Origin: Pedobacter agri PB92
Lineage (GTDB): Bacteria; Bacteroidota; Bacteroidia; Sphingobacteriales; Sphingobacteriaceae
Direction: 5' to 3'
Length of the DNA: 34,169 bases
Assembly: GCF_000258495.1 (NCBI RefSeq)
Contig: NZ_AJLG01000033.1
Coordinates: 1 to 34,169 of the forward strand
In this document: positions 18,001 through 25,223 of the stretch, piece after piece
Layout of the letters: each line of letters begins with the position of its first letter
Numbering within the stretch: the first letter of the stretch is position 1
Translations under genes and position numbers: made by a program
The notes under the pieces: model-generated
The model's input: the letters and a program-made list of their open reading frames with translations, nothing else
Told to the model about the DNA's origin: nothing
Databases searched by the model: none

Positions 18001-18235
18001 GCCAATATAAGTGAAGGTAACCACGCCACCATTTTGAGGGACAGTAATTTTGAACATACCTTTTGCATCTGTGCTGGCACCTGTTTTGGAATCCTTAACG
18101 GTAACACTTACACCAACGAGTGGTTGTCCATCAGCCTTATCTTTTACCGTTCCTGTCAACTGCCTGGTTTGTGCCAGCGTTACGGAAAATCCAAAAAAAA
18201 GATAGAAATGAAAAAACGAGTAAAACTCTGCTCAT
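15046..18235 (-). CDS. susC: SusC/RagA TonB-dependent transporter, with a frame break in the signal peptide
   Basis: The main frame (1037 aa from a TTG at 18159) has a carboxypeptidase-regulatory-like domain (GTVKDKADGQPLVGVSVTV), a TonB plug domain (LEAIQGRVAGINI, PLYIVDGFPV, DVLKDASSTAIYGSRGANG) and a 22-strand-type barrel ending in FGLNVNF. From TTG the protein would lack a signal peptide and could not reach the outer membrane. An ATG at 18235 in another frame encodes a perfect signal peptide start; removing one T from the T8 run at 18193-18200 joins it to the body (MSRVLLVFSFLSFFGF...LAQTRQLTGTV), giving about 1062 aa, a normal SusC length. I therefore place the start at 18235 with a one-base break. 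The protein imports pectic oligosaccharides with SusD, driven by TonB. Confidence 0.88.
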
Positions 18236-18401
18236 AAATTATGGGATTAAATAAAATATTTGGTTTTTAAAAAATTGCGCAATCGCTCGCACATAGAATT
18301 TAATTCTATTTCAACAGATTATTATGGGTTTATATTTGGTTAGATTGGTATAACAATTTTACAAACTTAAAATCGATTGTAGCCGATTTTAGGTAAAAAA
18401 C

Positions 18402-18419
18402 TGTGCAAACGTTCCCAAA
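18402..18419. promoter_or_regulatory. Candidate LacI-family operator in the susC / lacI divergent region
   Basis: The sequence TGTGCAAACGTTCCCAAA has the central ACGT and partly symmetric flanks of LacI/CcpA-type operators, and a second AAACGTT follows at once. It sits between the divergent susC and LacI-family genes, where an autoregulatory site would be expected. A possible susC -7 box (TAAGTTTG on the minus strand, 18362-18369) and a possible regulator promoter (TTTG at 18450 and TTTTTTTG at 18472-18479) flank it. All of this is inferred from sequence pattern only. Confidence 0.35.
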
Positions 18420-18502
18420 AACGTTGTTTTAACGCTTATTAATAGGCCATTTGAAACAGGCTTAAAAGATATTTTTTTGTAACTTGTACGCATTACCAGG
18501 AA

Positions 18503-19537
18503 ATGAGATTTGAAACTTCTACCATAAAAGACATAGCCAAAGCACTCGGACTATCTACTTCCACTGTTTCAAGAGCTTTGAGGGATCGTTATGAAATTAG
18601 CGAAGAAACTAAAAAGCTTGTTTTAGCTTATGCGGAGAAGGTAAATTACCGGGCAAATCCAATTGCTCGCAGTTTAAAGGAAAGAAGAAGTTATTCTATC
18701 GGGATCATTGTAAGTGAAATTGCAAACAACTTTTTTTCGCAGGTAATTAATGGCATTGAATCAATTGCCTATGATCGCGGTTATCACGTCATTATATCTC
18801 AAACACACGAATCGTACAAGCAGGAAAAACTCAACGTAGAGCATTTGGCATCTCGTTCCATTGATGGTCTTCTGATTGCACTTTCATCTGAAACACAGGA
18901 TATTAATTATCTACGCGAATTGTATGCGAAAGGTTTGCCAATTGTTTTCTTTGATCGGGTACCGGAAGATTTTGCAACCCATAAAGTAATTGCCAATAAC
19001 TTCAAAGGTGCTTTTGATGCCACAGAACATCTGATCCTTTCGGGGAAAAGAACGGTAGCGCACCTCACCAATTCGGAAAATCTTTCCATCACGAGAGAGC
19101 GATTAAAAGGTTATAAAGCTGCGCTGGCAAAATATCATATCGAATTCAAACCTGAACTTGTTAAATACTGCCAGCATTGTGGCATGCACAGTGAGGAGCT
19201 GGAACAGGCTGTAAAGGAACTTTTGCCCTATAAGCCTGATGGCATCTTCATTTCAAGTGACAGGCTAACCACCGGTTGCATCATGGCCTTGAAAAAAACA
19301 AACCCAGAAATTGCACACAAAATCGCGATTGCAGGATTTACCAATTCCAATCTGGTAGAACTTTTTTCTCCATCGCTAACATCTGTTAAGCAACCGGCAT
19401 TCGAAATGGGACAGGTAGCTACCGAACTATTAATTTCGATGATTGAAGCCAAAAGACCCGTTACAGAATTTGAAACCAAAATATTAGATACTGAATTGGT
19501 AAGAATGCAGAAAATCCTTGGAAACAGATTTCTGTAA
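18503..19537 (+). CDS. LacI-family transcriptional regulator, probable regulator of the pectin locus
   Basis: The 344 aa comprise an N-terminal LacI helix-turn-helix (TIKDIAKALGLSTSTVSRAL, then the hinge helix ANPIARSLKERRS) and a periplasmic-binding-protein-like effector domain (SIGIIVSEIANNFFSQVINGIE through FTNSNLVELFSPSLTSV). It is divergent from susC with a 267-bp shared upstream region, the classical arrangement of a local repressor or activator. The effector is probably a pectin-derived sugar acid or KDG, by analogy with other uronate LacI regulators; this is inference. It may also control the convergent uxa locus. Confidence 0.93.
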   Translation: MRFETSTIKDIAKALGLSTSTVSRALRDRYEISEETKKLVLAYAEKVNYRANPIARSLKERRSYSIGIIVSEIANNFFSQVINGIESIAYDRGYHVIISQTHESYKQEKLNVEHLASRSIDGLLIALSSETQDINYLRELYAKGLPIVFFDRVPEDFATHKVIANNFKGAFDATEHLILSGKRTVAHLTNSENLSITRERLKGYKAALAKYHIEFKPELVKYCQHCGMHSEELEQAVKELLPYKPDGIFISSDRLTTGCIMALKKTNPEIAHKIAIAGFTNSNLVELFSPSLTSVKQPAFEMGQVATELLISMIEAKRPVTEFETKILDTELVRMQKILGNRFL

Positions 19538-19639
19538 ATGCTTTAACCGGCGTTTTTGCCCTGAGCTCTTTTGAAATGTAAATTCTTCACTGATCATCCC
19601 GGATTTTAATCGCTCAATTTTACACTCCAAACTAATTAC

Positions 19640-19647
19640 TACCTTTG
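19640..19647 (+). promoter_or_regulatory. Bacteroidota -7 box (TACCTTTG) directly before the start codon
   Basis: TACCTTTG matches the TAnnTTTG -7 consensus of Bacteroidota housekeeping promoters. It ends only 4 nt before the ATG at 19652, which predicts a leaderless or nearly leaderless mRNA. No clear TTTG -33 box is present at the expected distance; the TTTTAC stretch near 19618 is the closest. Confidence 0.5.
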
Positions 19648-19651
19648 CAAC

Positions 19652-20836
19652 ATGGTAGAAATCGTATTAAAAAAGGGAAAAGAAAAAGCTGCATTACAAA
19701 GACATCCATGGGTATTTTCTGGCGCATTGGAAAAAGTAAAAGGAAAACCAGCAAATGGTGAGGTGGTTAAAGTTTTCGCTTTTGATCACGAATTTCTGGC
19801 CTACGGCTATTACAACAACAATTCTCGAGTAGCTGTTCGCCTTTTGGAATGGGATGAAACCCAAATCATTGATAGAACATGGTATGAGAGCCGATTGAAA
19901 CAAGCTATCGCATCACGCCAGTTTATTCTTTCTGAACAAACCAATACCTGCCGTTTAGTTTTTAGCGAAGCGGATTTTTTACCCGGATTAATCGTTGATA
20001 AATATGCTGATTTTCTTTCTTTACAGATTTTAAGTTCGGGCATAGAAAGTGTAAAAAATGATATTGTTGATATTTTAAAAGCGCAACTTAAACCAAAAGG
20101 GATTTTTGACAAGAGTGACGCCACTGCCCGAACACACGAAGGTTTGCCTATTGAAAATGGCTTGCTTTGGGGCGAAAATCCACCTGAATTTTTAGAAGTT
20201 AAAGAGAATGGAATTGCCTACAACATCAACATTGCTGAAGGTCAAAAGTCTGGTTTCTATTGCGACCAACGTGATAACCGAAAAATTTTAGCCAGTTATA
20301 CGAAAGGCAAAAAAGTACTGGACTGTTTCAGTTACAGTGGTGGATTTAGTTTGAACAGTTTGGCCAATGATGCGGAAGCTGTAACCAGTGTGGATAGCTC
20401 AGCACTGGCGGTAGAAACACTCCAGCAAAATGTTGCCCTGAATAAATTCGATCCAAAGAAAGTAACAACCATTCAATCTGATGTAAATAAACAACTTAGA
20501 GCGTTTAAAGAGGCGGGAGAATTATTTGATGTGATTGTTCTTGATCCACCAAAATATGCACCGTCACGTTCTGCGTTAGATAGAGCAGCAAGAGCTTATA
20601 AAGATTTGAATAGATTAGGCATGCTGCTTTTAGAAAAGGGCGGATTATTGGCTACGTTTTCTTGCTCTGGCGCTGTAGATATTGAAACTTTTAAACAGAT
20701 AATCGCCTGGGCTGCACTCGATGCAGGAAAAGAAGTTCAAATCATTAAACAGTTTTGCCAACCGGAAGATCATCCTGTTAGAATTTCATTTTCTGAAGGA
20801 GAATATTTAAAAGGGTTATTATTAAGGGTTTTGTAA
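19652..20836 (+). CDS. rlmI: Class I SAM-dependent rRNA (cytosine-5) methyltransferase, RlmI-like
   Basis: The 394 aa match E. coli RlmI (396 aa). An N-terminal PUA domain (about residues 1-70, RHPWVFSGALEKVKG) precedes a central RlmI-like domain (EGQKSGFYCDQRDNR) and a Rossmann methyltransferase domain with SAM motif I VLDCFSYSGGF, motif IV DVIVLDPPKYAPS and ATFSCSGAV. E. coli RlmI methylates C1962 of 23S rRNA. It stands alone, with its own apparent promoter just before the ATG. Confidence 0.93.
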   Translation: MVEIVLKKGKEKAALQRHPWVFSGALEKVKGKPANGEVVKVFAFDHEFLAYGYYNNNSRVAVRLLEWDETQIIDRTWYESRLKQAIASRQFILSEQTNTCRLVFSEADFLPGLIVDKYADFLSLQILSSGIESVKNDIVDILKAQLKPKGIFDKSDATARTHEGLPIENGLLWGENPPEFLEVKENGIAYNINIAEGQKSGFYCDQRDNRKILASYTKGKKVLDCFSYSGGFSLNSLANDAEAVTSVDSSALAVETLQQNVALNKFDPKKVTTIQSDVNKQLRAFKEAGELFDVIVLDPPKYAPSRSALDRAARAYKDLNRLGMLLLEKGGLLATFSCSGAVDIETFKQIIAWAALDAGKEVQIIKQFCQPEDHPVRISFSEGEYLKGLLLRVL

Positions 20837-20869
20837 ATGTCAGTTATTGCCATGGAAGCTTGCCTTTAA

Positions 20870-21046
20870 TTTTCCGTGATCTTGGTGTTTCCGCGGCAAA
20901 TTCCATTTGTGCGAAAGCGATTCTAGTGTAAATGATTTGTGAAACACGAAATGCTATTTACACGCTCGTTAGAAACGAGCGTGGGCTTCGGTATTAAGAT
21001 TTGAAAAATTCCAATTATAGCCACGGAAGCACGGCAGTCACGAAAG
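20870..21046. repeat. Nested inverted-repeat element in a convergent intergenic region
   Basis: The inner hairpin at 20961-20983 is a perfect 10-bp stem, CACGCTCGTT/AACGAGCGTG, with a 3-nt loop. It is flanked by an imperfect outer inverted repeat of about 30 nt: the left arm at 20870-20900 (TTTTCCGTGATCTTGG, then TGTTTCCGCGGC) is similar to the reverse complement of 21017-21046 (TTTCGTGACTGCCGTG, then CTTCCGTGGC). No T-tract follows either strand of the hairpin. It resembles a dispersed palindromic element between the convergent rlmI-like gene and the small membrane protein gene, and it may help end both transcripts. Confidence 0.6.
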
Positions 21047-21078
21047 CTCATTATTAATTTAGGTGTTAACCGCTTAAC

Positions 21079-21330
21079 TTATATCTCCTCTGAGTTTTGA
21101 GGCAGGTGATCATACTCACCTCTCCAGGCGTAAAAGCCGAAAATCATCAATCCTAGACTAATTGGCAAGAAAATGAAAAGAATAATTCCCCACTGCAACA
21201 TCGTGTTGGTTCTTTCAATATCTGTGTGGGTTAGTCCGACTTTTTCAACAGCTTGAATAAACAGAAAGGTCATCGCAACAGGCCCGAGAATCATCCAGAT
21301 TAATCCTAAAAATTTCTTTATCGTGTTCAT
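21079..21330 (-). CDS. Small two-TM membrane protein linked to the MFS transporter
   Basis: I choose the ATG at 21330, giving 83 aa (MNTIKKFLGLIWMILGPVAM...). An in-frame upstream extension to 21390 would overlap the transporter gene and lacks a natural N terminus. Two hydrophobic segments are visible: FLGLIWMILGPVAMTFLFIQ and MLQWGIILFIFLPISLGLM. The C-terminal tail GEYDHLPQNSEEI is polar. I do not recognise the family with certainty; it looks like one of the small Bacteroidota DUFs (possibly DUF6814). It starts 10 bp after the transporter stop, so it may be an accessory subunit or regulator of that permease. Confidence 0.75.
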   Translation of the reverse strand: MNTIKKFLGLIWMILGPVAMTFLFIQAVEKVGLTHTDIERTNTMLQWGIILFIFLPISLGLMIFGFYAWRGEYDHLPQNSEEI

Positions 21331-21340
21331 GCTTACAGTA

Positions 21341-22864
21341 TTAATCGTTAATGCTTTCGTCCTTTTTGTTCGACAAATAAATTGTTCCAATAATTAAACT
21401 TAATGTTGCAATGCCAATTGGATACCACAAACCAGAAAGTGGTGTAGAGCCTGAAAAACTTGCAATTAATGTTGCAATAAAAGGCACCAATCCCCCGAAC
21501 ACGCCATTGCCAATATGATAAGGTAGCGACATGGAAGTATATCGTATTTTAGTTGGAAAAAGTTCCACTAAAAAGGCGGCAATTGGTCCATAAACCATAG
21601 TTACCAGTAAAATCTGAAAGAAAATTAAGCCTACAAATTTCCAGAATATTGGTGTTGGTAAAACTTTATCCTTAACAATTTCGGTACCGGAACGAATTCC
21701 TTGCTGAACCGAAACCGTATCAGTTTTCACCACACTGTACGACGCTCCGTTTTTCAATTGAACTTTTGTAGTGATCGTTCTTAAACTATCGGCAGTATTT
21801 GCAATTAAAACAGCACTTGATGGAGCCGTTTTAGCAGATAATATATCGCTTTGTTCAACTTTGCTGAAATCTGTATCATCTAAAAATGCCTGATAGATTG
21901 GGCGGTAGAAAACAATGCCCAGCAACATCCCACTCAGCATGATCCACTTTCGGCCAACCTTGTCACTCCAGGCACCAAAAATCACAAAGAATGGTGTGGC
22001 GAATGCAATTCCCCAAAGTAAAATATACCTCGAATCGTTGAAATCAAGTTTACAAGTGTTTTCTAAAAAAGATTGGGCATAAAATTGCCCGGTGTACCAG
22101 ATTACGCCCTGACCCATAGTGGCGCCAAAAAGAGCGAGCAACACCATTTTAAAATTCGCCTTGTTATTAAAACTTTCTTTCAATGGATTTTTAGATACAT
22201 TGCCTTCAGCCTTTAATTTGGAAAACATCGGCGACTCATGCATTTTCATCCGGATATAAATGGAAACCACTACCAGTAAAATAGAAAGCAGAAAGGGAAT
22301 TCTCCAGCCCCAATCGCCAAAGGTTTCTGCACCTAAAATGTTTTTGGTAATTACAATTACACCCAAAGAAAGAAATAATCCAAGTGTTGCGGTGGTTTGA
22401 ATCCAACTGGTAAAAAAGCCTCTTTTGTTTTTAGGCGCATGTTCTGCCACATAAGTTGCAGCACCGCCATATTCTCCGCCAAGCGCTAAACCCTGCACCA
22501 AACGCAAAATCAAAACCAGAACAGGTGCGGCATAACCAATACTTTTATATGAGGGGATGAGTCCGATTAAAAAAGTAGATCCACCCATTAAAACCAATGT
22601 TAAAAGAAACGTATATTTTCTTCCAATTAAATCACCTAAACGACCAAAAACTAAAGCTCCGAATGGGCGAACAATAAAACCTGCTGCGAATATCGCCAGT
22701 GTATTGATTAACGCAGAAGCGCCTGCATCTTCAGGAAAGAGTTGATGACCAATAATAACGGCTAAACTTCCAAAGATGTAAAAGTCGTACCATTCAATTA
22801 GGGTTCCAAGTGATGATGCACCAATCACTTTAAAGATATTATTCTTTGGTAAAGTTTCGCTCAT
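21341..22864 (-). CDS. MFS transporter of the metabolite:H+ symporter (MHS/ProP-like) family
   Basis: The 507-aa, 12-TM transporter has the MHS hallmark GTLIEWYDFYIFGSLAV in TM1, GFIVRPFGALVFGRLGDLIGRKYTF in TM2 and loop 2-3, and GLALGGEYGGAATYVAEHAP in TM4. An insertion of about 75-80 polar residues at about 326-405 separates two TM helices in the C-terminal half and is not present in ProP or KgtP. Substrates of the family are dicarboxylates, betaine/proline or shikimate; nothing here decides between them. It is divergent from the bestrophin gene and precedes a small membrane protein in the same operon. Confidence 0.88.
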   Translation of the reverse strand: MSETLPKNNIFKVIGASSLGTLIEWYDFYIFGSLAVIIGHQLFPEDAGASALINTLAIFAAGFIVRPFGALVFGRLGDLIGRKYTFLLTLVLMGGSTFLIGLIPSYKSIGYAAPVLVLILRLVQGLALGGEYGGAATYVAEHAPKNKRGFFTSWIQTTATLGLFLSLGVIVITKNILGAETFGDWGWRIPFLLSILLVVVSIYIRMKMHESPMFSKLKAEGNVSKNPLKESFNNKANFKMVLLALFGATMGQGVIWYTGQFYAQSFLENTCKLDFNDSRYILLWGIAFATPFFVIFGAWSDKVGRKWIMLSGMLLGIVFYRPIYQAFLDDTDFSKVEQSDILSAKTAPSSAVLIANTADSLRTITTKVQLKNGASYSVVKTDTVSVQQGIRSGTEIVKDKVLPTPIFWKFVGLIFFQILLVTMVYGPIAAFLVELFPTKIRYTSMSLPYHIGNGVFGGLVPFIATLIASFSGSTPLSGLWYPIGIATLSLIIGTIYLSNKKDESIND

Positions 22865-22945
22865 GAGATGTTAGGAATATTTGGTTTCCCAATATAAACA
22901 TTTGCATGACAATCAGCAACCTGCACCGTCTGTGATTAAATTTGT

Positions 22946-22953
22946 TACGTTTG
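22946..22953 (+). promoter_or_regulatory. Candidate -7 box (TACGTTTG) for the bestrophin-like gene
   Basis: TACGTTTG fits TAnnTTTG and would place transcription start near 22958, about 44 nt before the ATG at 23002. No TTTG lies at the expected -33 distance, so this is tentative. Confidence 0.4.
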
Positions 22954-23001
22954 CAAACATTTCAGCCTCTGCTTTGTATTTTCATTTTCCAATAAACATA
23001 T

Positions 23002-23892
23002 ATGCTTTTAATACAAAACATTAGACTCAGTAGAATTTTACGAAATACCTGGCATGTTGATCTGATTATGATCGCTTCCTGTACTGCCGCCTACTTCATT
23101 AGGGAATATTTAATAGCACATCACTTTGTTATTCCGACTATTATACCAACCGTGTTGGGTACTGCAATTGCATTTTTCATTGGTTTCAATAATAACCAGG
23201 CTTATGACCGGTGGTGGGAAGGCCGGAAAATTTGGGGAGCTATCGTAAATGATTCAAGATCATTCGCCAGGGCTTTGTTGAATTACATCGATGAGGATCC
23301 TGTTTCAGCTAAACGAATGATTTATCGCCACATTGCCTTTTTATATGCTTTGAAAGCAAGTTTAAGGGGGGCAGTTGACGAAATTTATATAAAGTATTTA
23401 TCTGAGGAAGATTTAAAGGAAGTTGCGAAGCATACCAATGTTCATAACGCAATACTGAACATTCAATCGAGAGATTTACAAAAGCTTTCCAAAGCCAACC
23501 AAATAGACGGTTTCAGATTTATTGAAATTAATGAAATGCTGGTGAGGTTTTCTGACTCGATGGGAATGAGCGAACGGATTAAAAACACCATTTTCCCTAC
23601 AACTTATACTTATCTGACGAAAGTATTTATCTGGCTGTTTGTAGTTACCTTTACGCTGGTAATTAGTCAGGATGCCGGACCTGCATCTATATTTCTTGGC
23701 TGGTTAATTGGTTTTGTGTTTGTCTCCACGCAAATTAATGGAATGAGTCTGGTTAATCCTTTTGAAAACAATTCGGCCGGCGTTCCTCTAAATCAAATTA
23801 CCCGGACAATAGAAATCAATCTGTTGCAAATGCTGGAAGAAACGGATATTCCGGAGCCAATTAAACCCATTAACGAAGAATATATTCTTTAG
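23002..23892 (+). CDS. Bestrophin-family (UPF0187/YneE-like) ion channel
   Basis: The 296-aa membrane protein has four or so hydrophobic segments and family motifs IPTVLGTAIAFFIGFNNNQAYDRWWEGRKIWGAIVNDSR and, late, YTYLTKVFIWLFVVTFTLV and NPFENNSAGVPLNQITRTIE. Bacterial bestrophins are pentameric channels in the inner membrane; ion selectivity cannot be told from sequence. It stands alone, with divergent neighbours upstream, and its stop overlaps the 3' end of the convergent Pr6Pr gene by 4 bp. Confidence 0.88.
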   Translation: MLLIQNIRLSRILRNTWHVDLIMIASCTAAYFIREYLIAHHFVIPTIIPTVLGTAIAFFIGFNNNQAYDRWWEGRKIWGAIVNDSRSFARALLNYIDEDPVSAKRMIYRHIAFLYALKASLRGAVDEIYIKYLSEEDLKEVAKHTNVHNAILNIQSRDLQKLSKANQIDGFRFIEINEMLVRFSDSMGMSERIKNTIFPTTYTYLTKVFIWLFVVTFTLVISQDAGPASIFLGWLIGFVFVSTQINGMSLVNPFENNSAGVPLNQITRTIEINLLQMLEETDIPEPIKPINEEYIL

Positions 23893-24519
23893 TGTTTAAC
23901 CGTTTTTTTCCCAATCCAAATGAGTAGGATAGAAAGCAACCAGAAAAGCACTACACAAAAAAATGCATTCAGAACTGCTTTAGGATAGCCTAAGTTGACA
24001 ACATTTATAAATGGGTAGGGATATAAATTAATCAGATAACCCCGGATTACAATAAACACAATATAGGCTATTGGGTAAATTAACCAGGTTAACGCACTTT
24101 TATAGGTTAACTTAGTTTTATCAACAAAGAAAATCCAGAAACCTAAAAAAAATAAGCGGACTGGCAACGTGTAGAAGTTCATCGGCGATTCTGGCCCAGC
24201 CCGTGGGATGTAATAAACCACGTAACAAAACATTGTAGATCAGCCCGACCACTAAAATATATACTGTTAACGCCGTAAGGGTAGATGGCTTGGAAAAAAA
24301 GACACCTAAATTTTTCTCTTTCACTAACCAAAGGGATAGCAAACAGAATCCCAACAAAATGTTTGTGGTAACCGTAAAGAAGGAAAGAAATAACTTAAGC
24401 GTTTCTATAAGATGGAAATTAGCTTGCTGCAAACTCACATAAAACTGCAGTAGGATTGAAAACCAAATGATGACTGCGCCAAATGCGACATAAGTTTTTG
24501 AAGCGGGGGATGAAATCAT
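23889..24519 (-). pseudogene. Pr6Pr-family integral membrane protein, split by a +1 frameshift
   Basis: Two overlapping frames form one protein. The upstream part (start at 24519) runs to LRGLLHPTGWARIADELLHVASPL; the downstream part continues FLGFWIFFVDKTKLTYKSALTWLIYP and ends IGKKTVKH. The break is on the T8 run at 24145-24152 (minus strand); with seven T residues the protein reads PLIFLGFWIFFV and totals about 209 aa with six TM helices, the normal form of the family. IRGYLINLYPYPF is a conserved family stretch. The function of the family is unknown. It is either a real loss of function or a homopolymer error in the sequence. Confidence 0.85.
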
Positions 24520-24575
24520 GTTTAGAAATGTTGGAATACGCTTAGAAAACTAAGTTAAACATTTTATAAAAGCAG

Positions 24576-25109
24576 TTATTTAATTTCATTTAATAGTTTC
24601 TGTTCAAAGAGAATTGATTTTTCTTTAAACTCAGGATCGACCAATGAAAAATTTGCCATTGCCATTAAGATTTTACCGTTTTTCCCGATTAGGATATTTG
24701 ATGGAAAACCATGATTAATATTAAGTTTCGAGATGGCTGCTTTAGATAAACTTACAATTTCATATCGGTATCCATTTTTCTTTTGAAATCGTTTTGCCAA
24801 TGCTGGTGAATCATGAGTAATTCCAACAAAACGTACACCTTTTTTAGCATATTTGTCAGCTAAATTATTGAGTTCAGGCATTTCTGCAATGCATGGAGGG
24901 CAGCTTTCAAACCAAAAATTTATCACAGTTATCTGATTTGTCAAATTAGATTTGAAGAACGCTTTTCGATTGGTTTTTAATCCTTTAAAATCAGGTAAAT
25001 CTTTACCTGTCAAATCTTCAAAAAAAGTTTCCTGAGTAGCCCATTTAACTTCCTGTGCTGTTGCTGCTAAACTTAGAAGTAAAATGAAGATGGAAAGATA
25101 AATTTTCAT
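24576..25109 (-). CDS. TlpA/ResA-like thiol-disulfide oxidoreductase
   Basis: The 177 aa comprise a signal peptide (cleaved near LAATAQ) and a thioredoxin-fold domain. The active site FWFESCPPCIAEMPEL has the CxxC pair with the Pro-Pro common in TlpA-like proteins, and HGFPSNILIGKNGKI contains the cis-Pro loop. It would act in the periplasm as a reductant or isomerase of disulfides, for example in cytochrome c maturation, but no partner gene lies nearby. It has 56 bp to the downstream Pr6Pr gene on the same strand. Confidence 0.9.
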   Translation of the reverse strand: MKIYLSIFILLLSLAATAQEVKWATQETFFEDLTGKDLPDFKGLKTNRKAFFKSNLTNQITVINFWFESCPPCIAEMPELNNLADKYAKKGVRFVGITHDSPALAKRFQKKNGYRYEIVSLSKAAISKLNINHGFPSNILIGKNGKILMAMANFSLVDPEFKEKSILFEQKLLNEIK

Positions 25110-25150
25110 TGCTGTTGATAAAGATAAAGCAAATTTAACAAGACCGTATA

Positions 25151-25185
25151 AAACAAAAAGCCTTACCGTAAAATTAGGTAAGACT
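25151..25185 (-). terminator. Intrinsic terminator after the DUF4097 gene
   Basis: On the minus strand, AGTCTTACC pairs with GGTAAGGCT (one wobble) around an 8- to 9-nt AT-rich loop, followed by TTTTTG. It lies about 40 bp after the stop at 25224 and separates the sigma/DUF4097 cluster from tlpA. Confidence 0.7.
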
Positions 25186-25223
25186 TTCCATTTTTATCTT
25201 TTGACGATTTTCAGTGTGATTGG

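Noticed and set aside
20961..20983. Hairpin as an intrinsic terminator for the small membrane protein gene
   Set aside because: The stem is excellent, but no T-tract follows it on either strand, and it lies almost 100 bp from the stop codon.
21331..21390. Longer start for the small membrane protein
   Set aside because: It would overlap the MFS gene by 50 bp and add a basic stretch without family character; the ATG at 21330 starts a typical small membrane protein.
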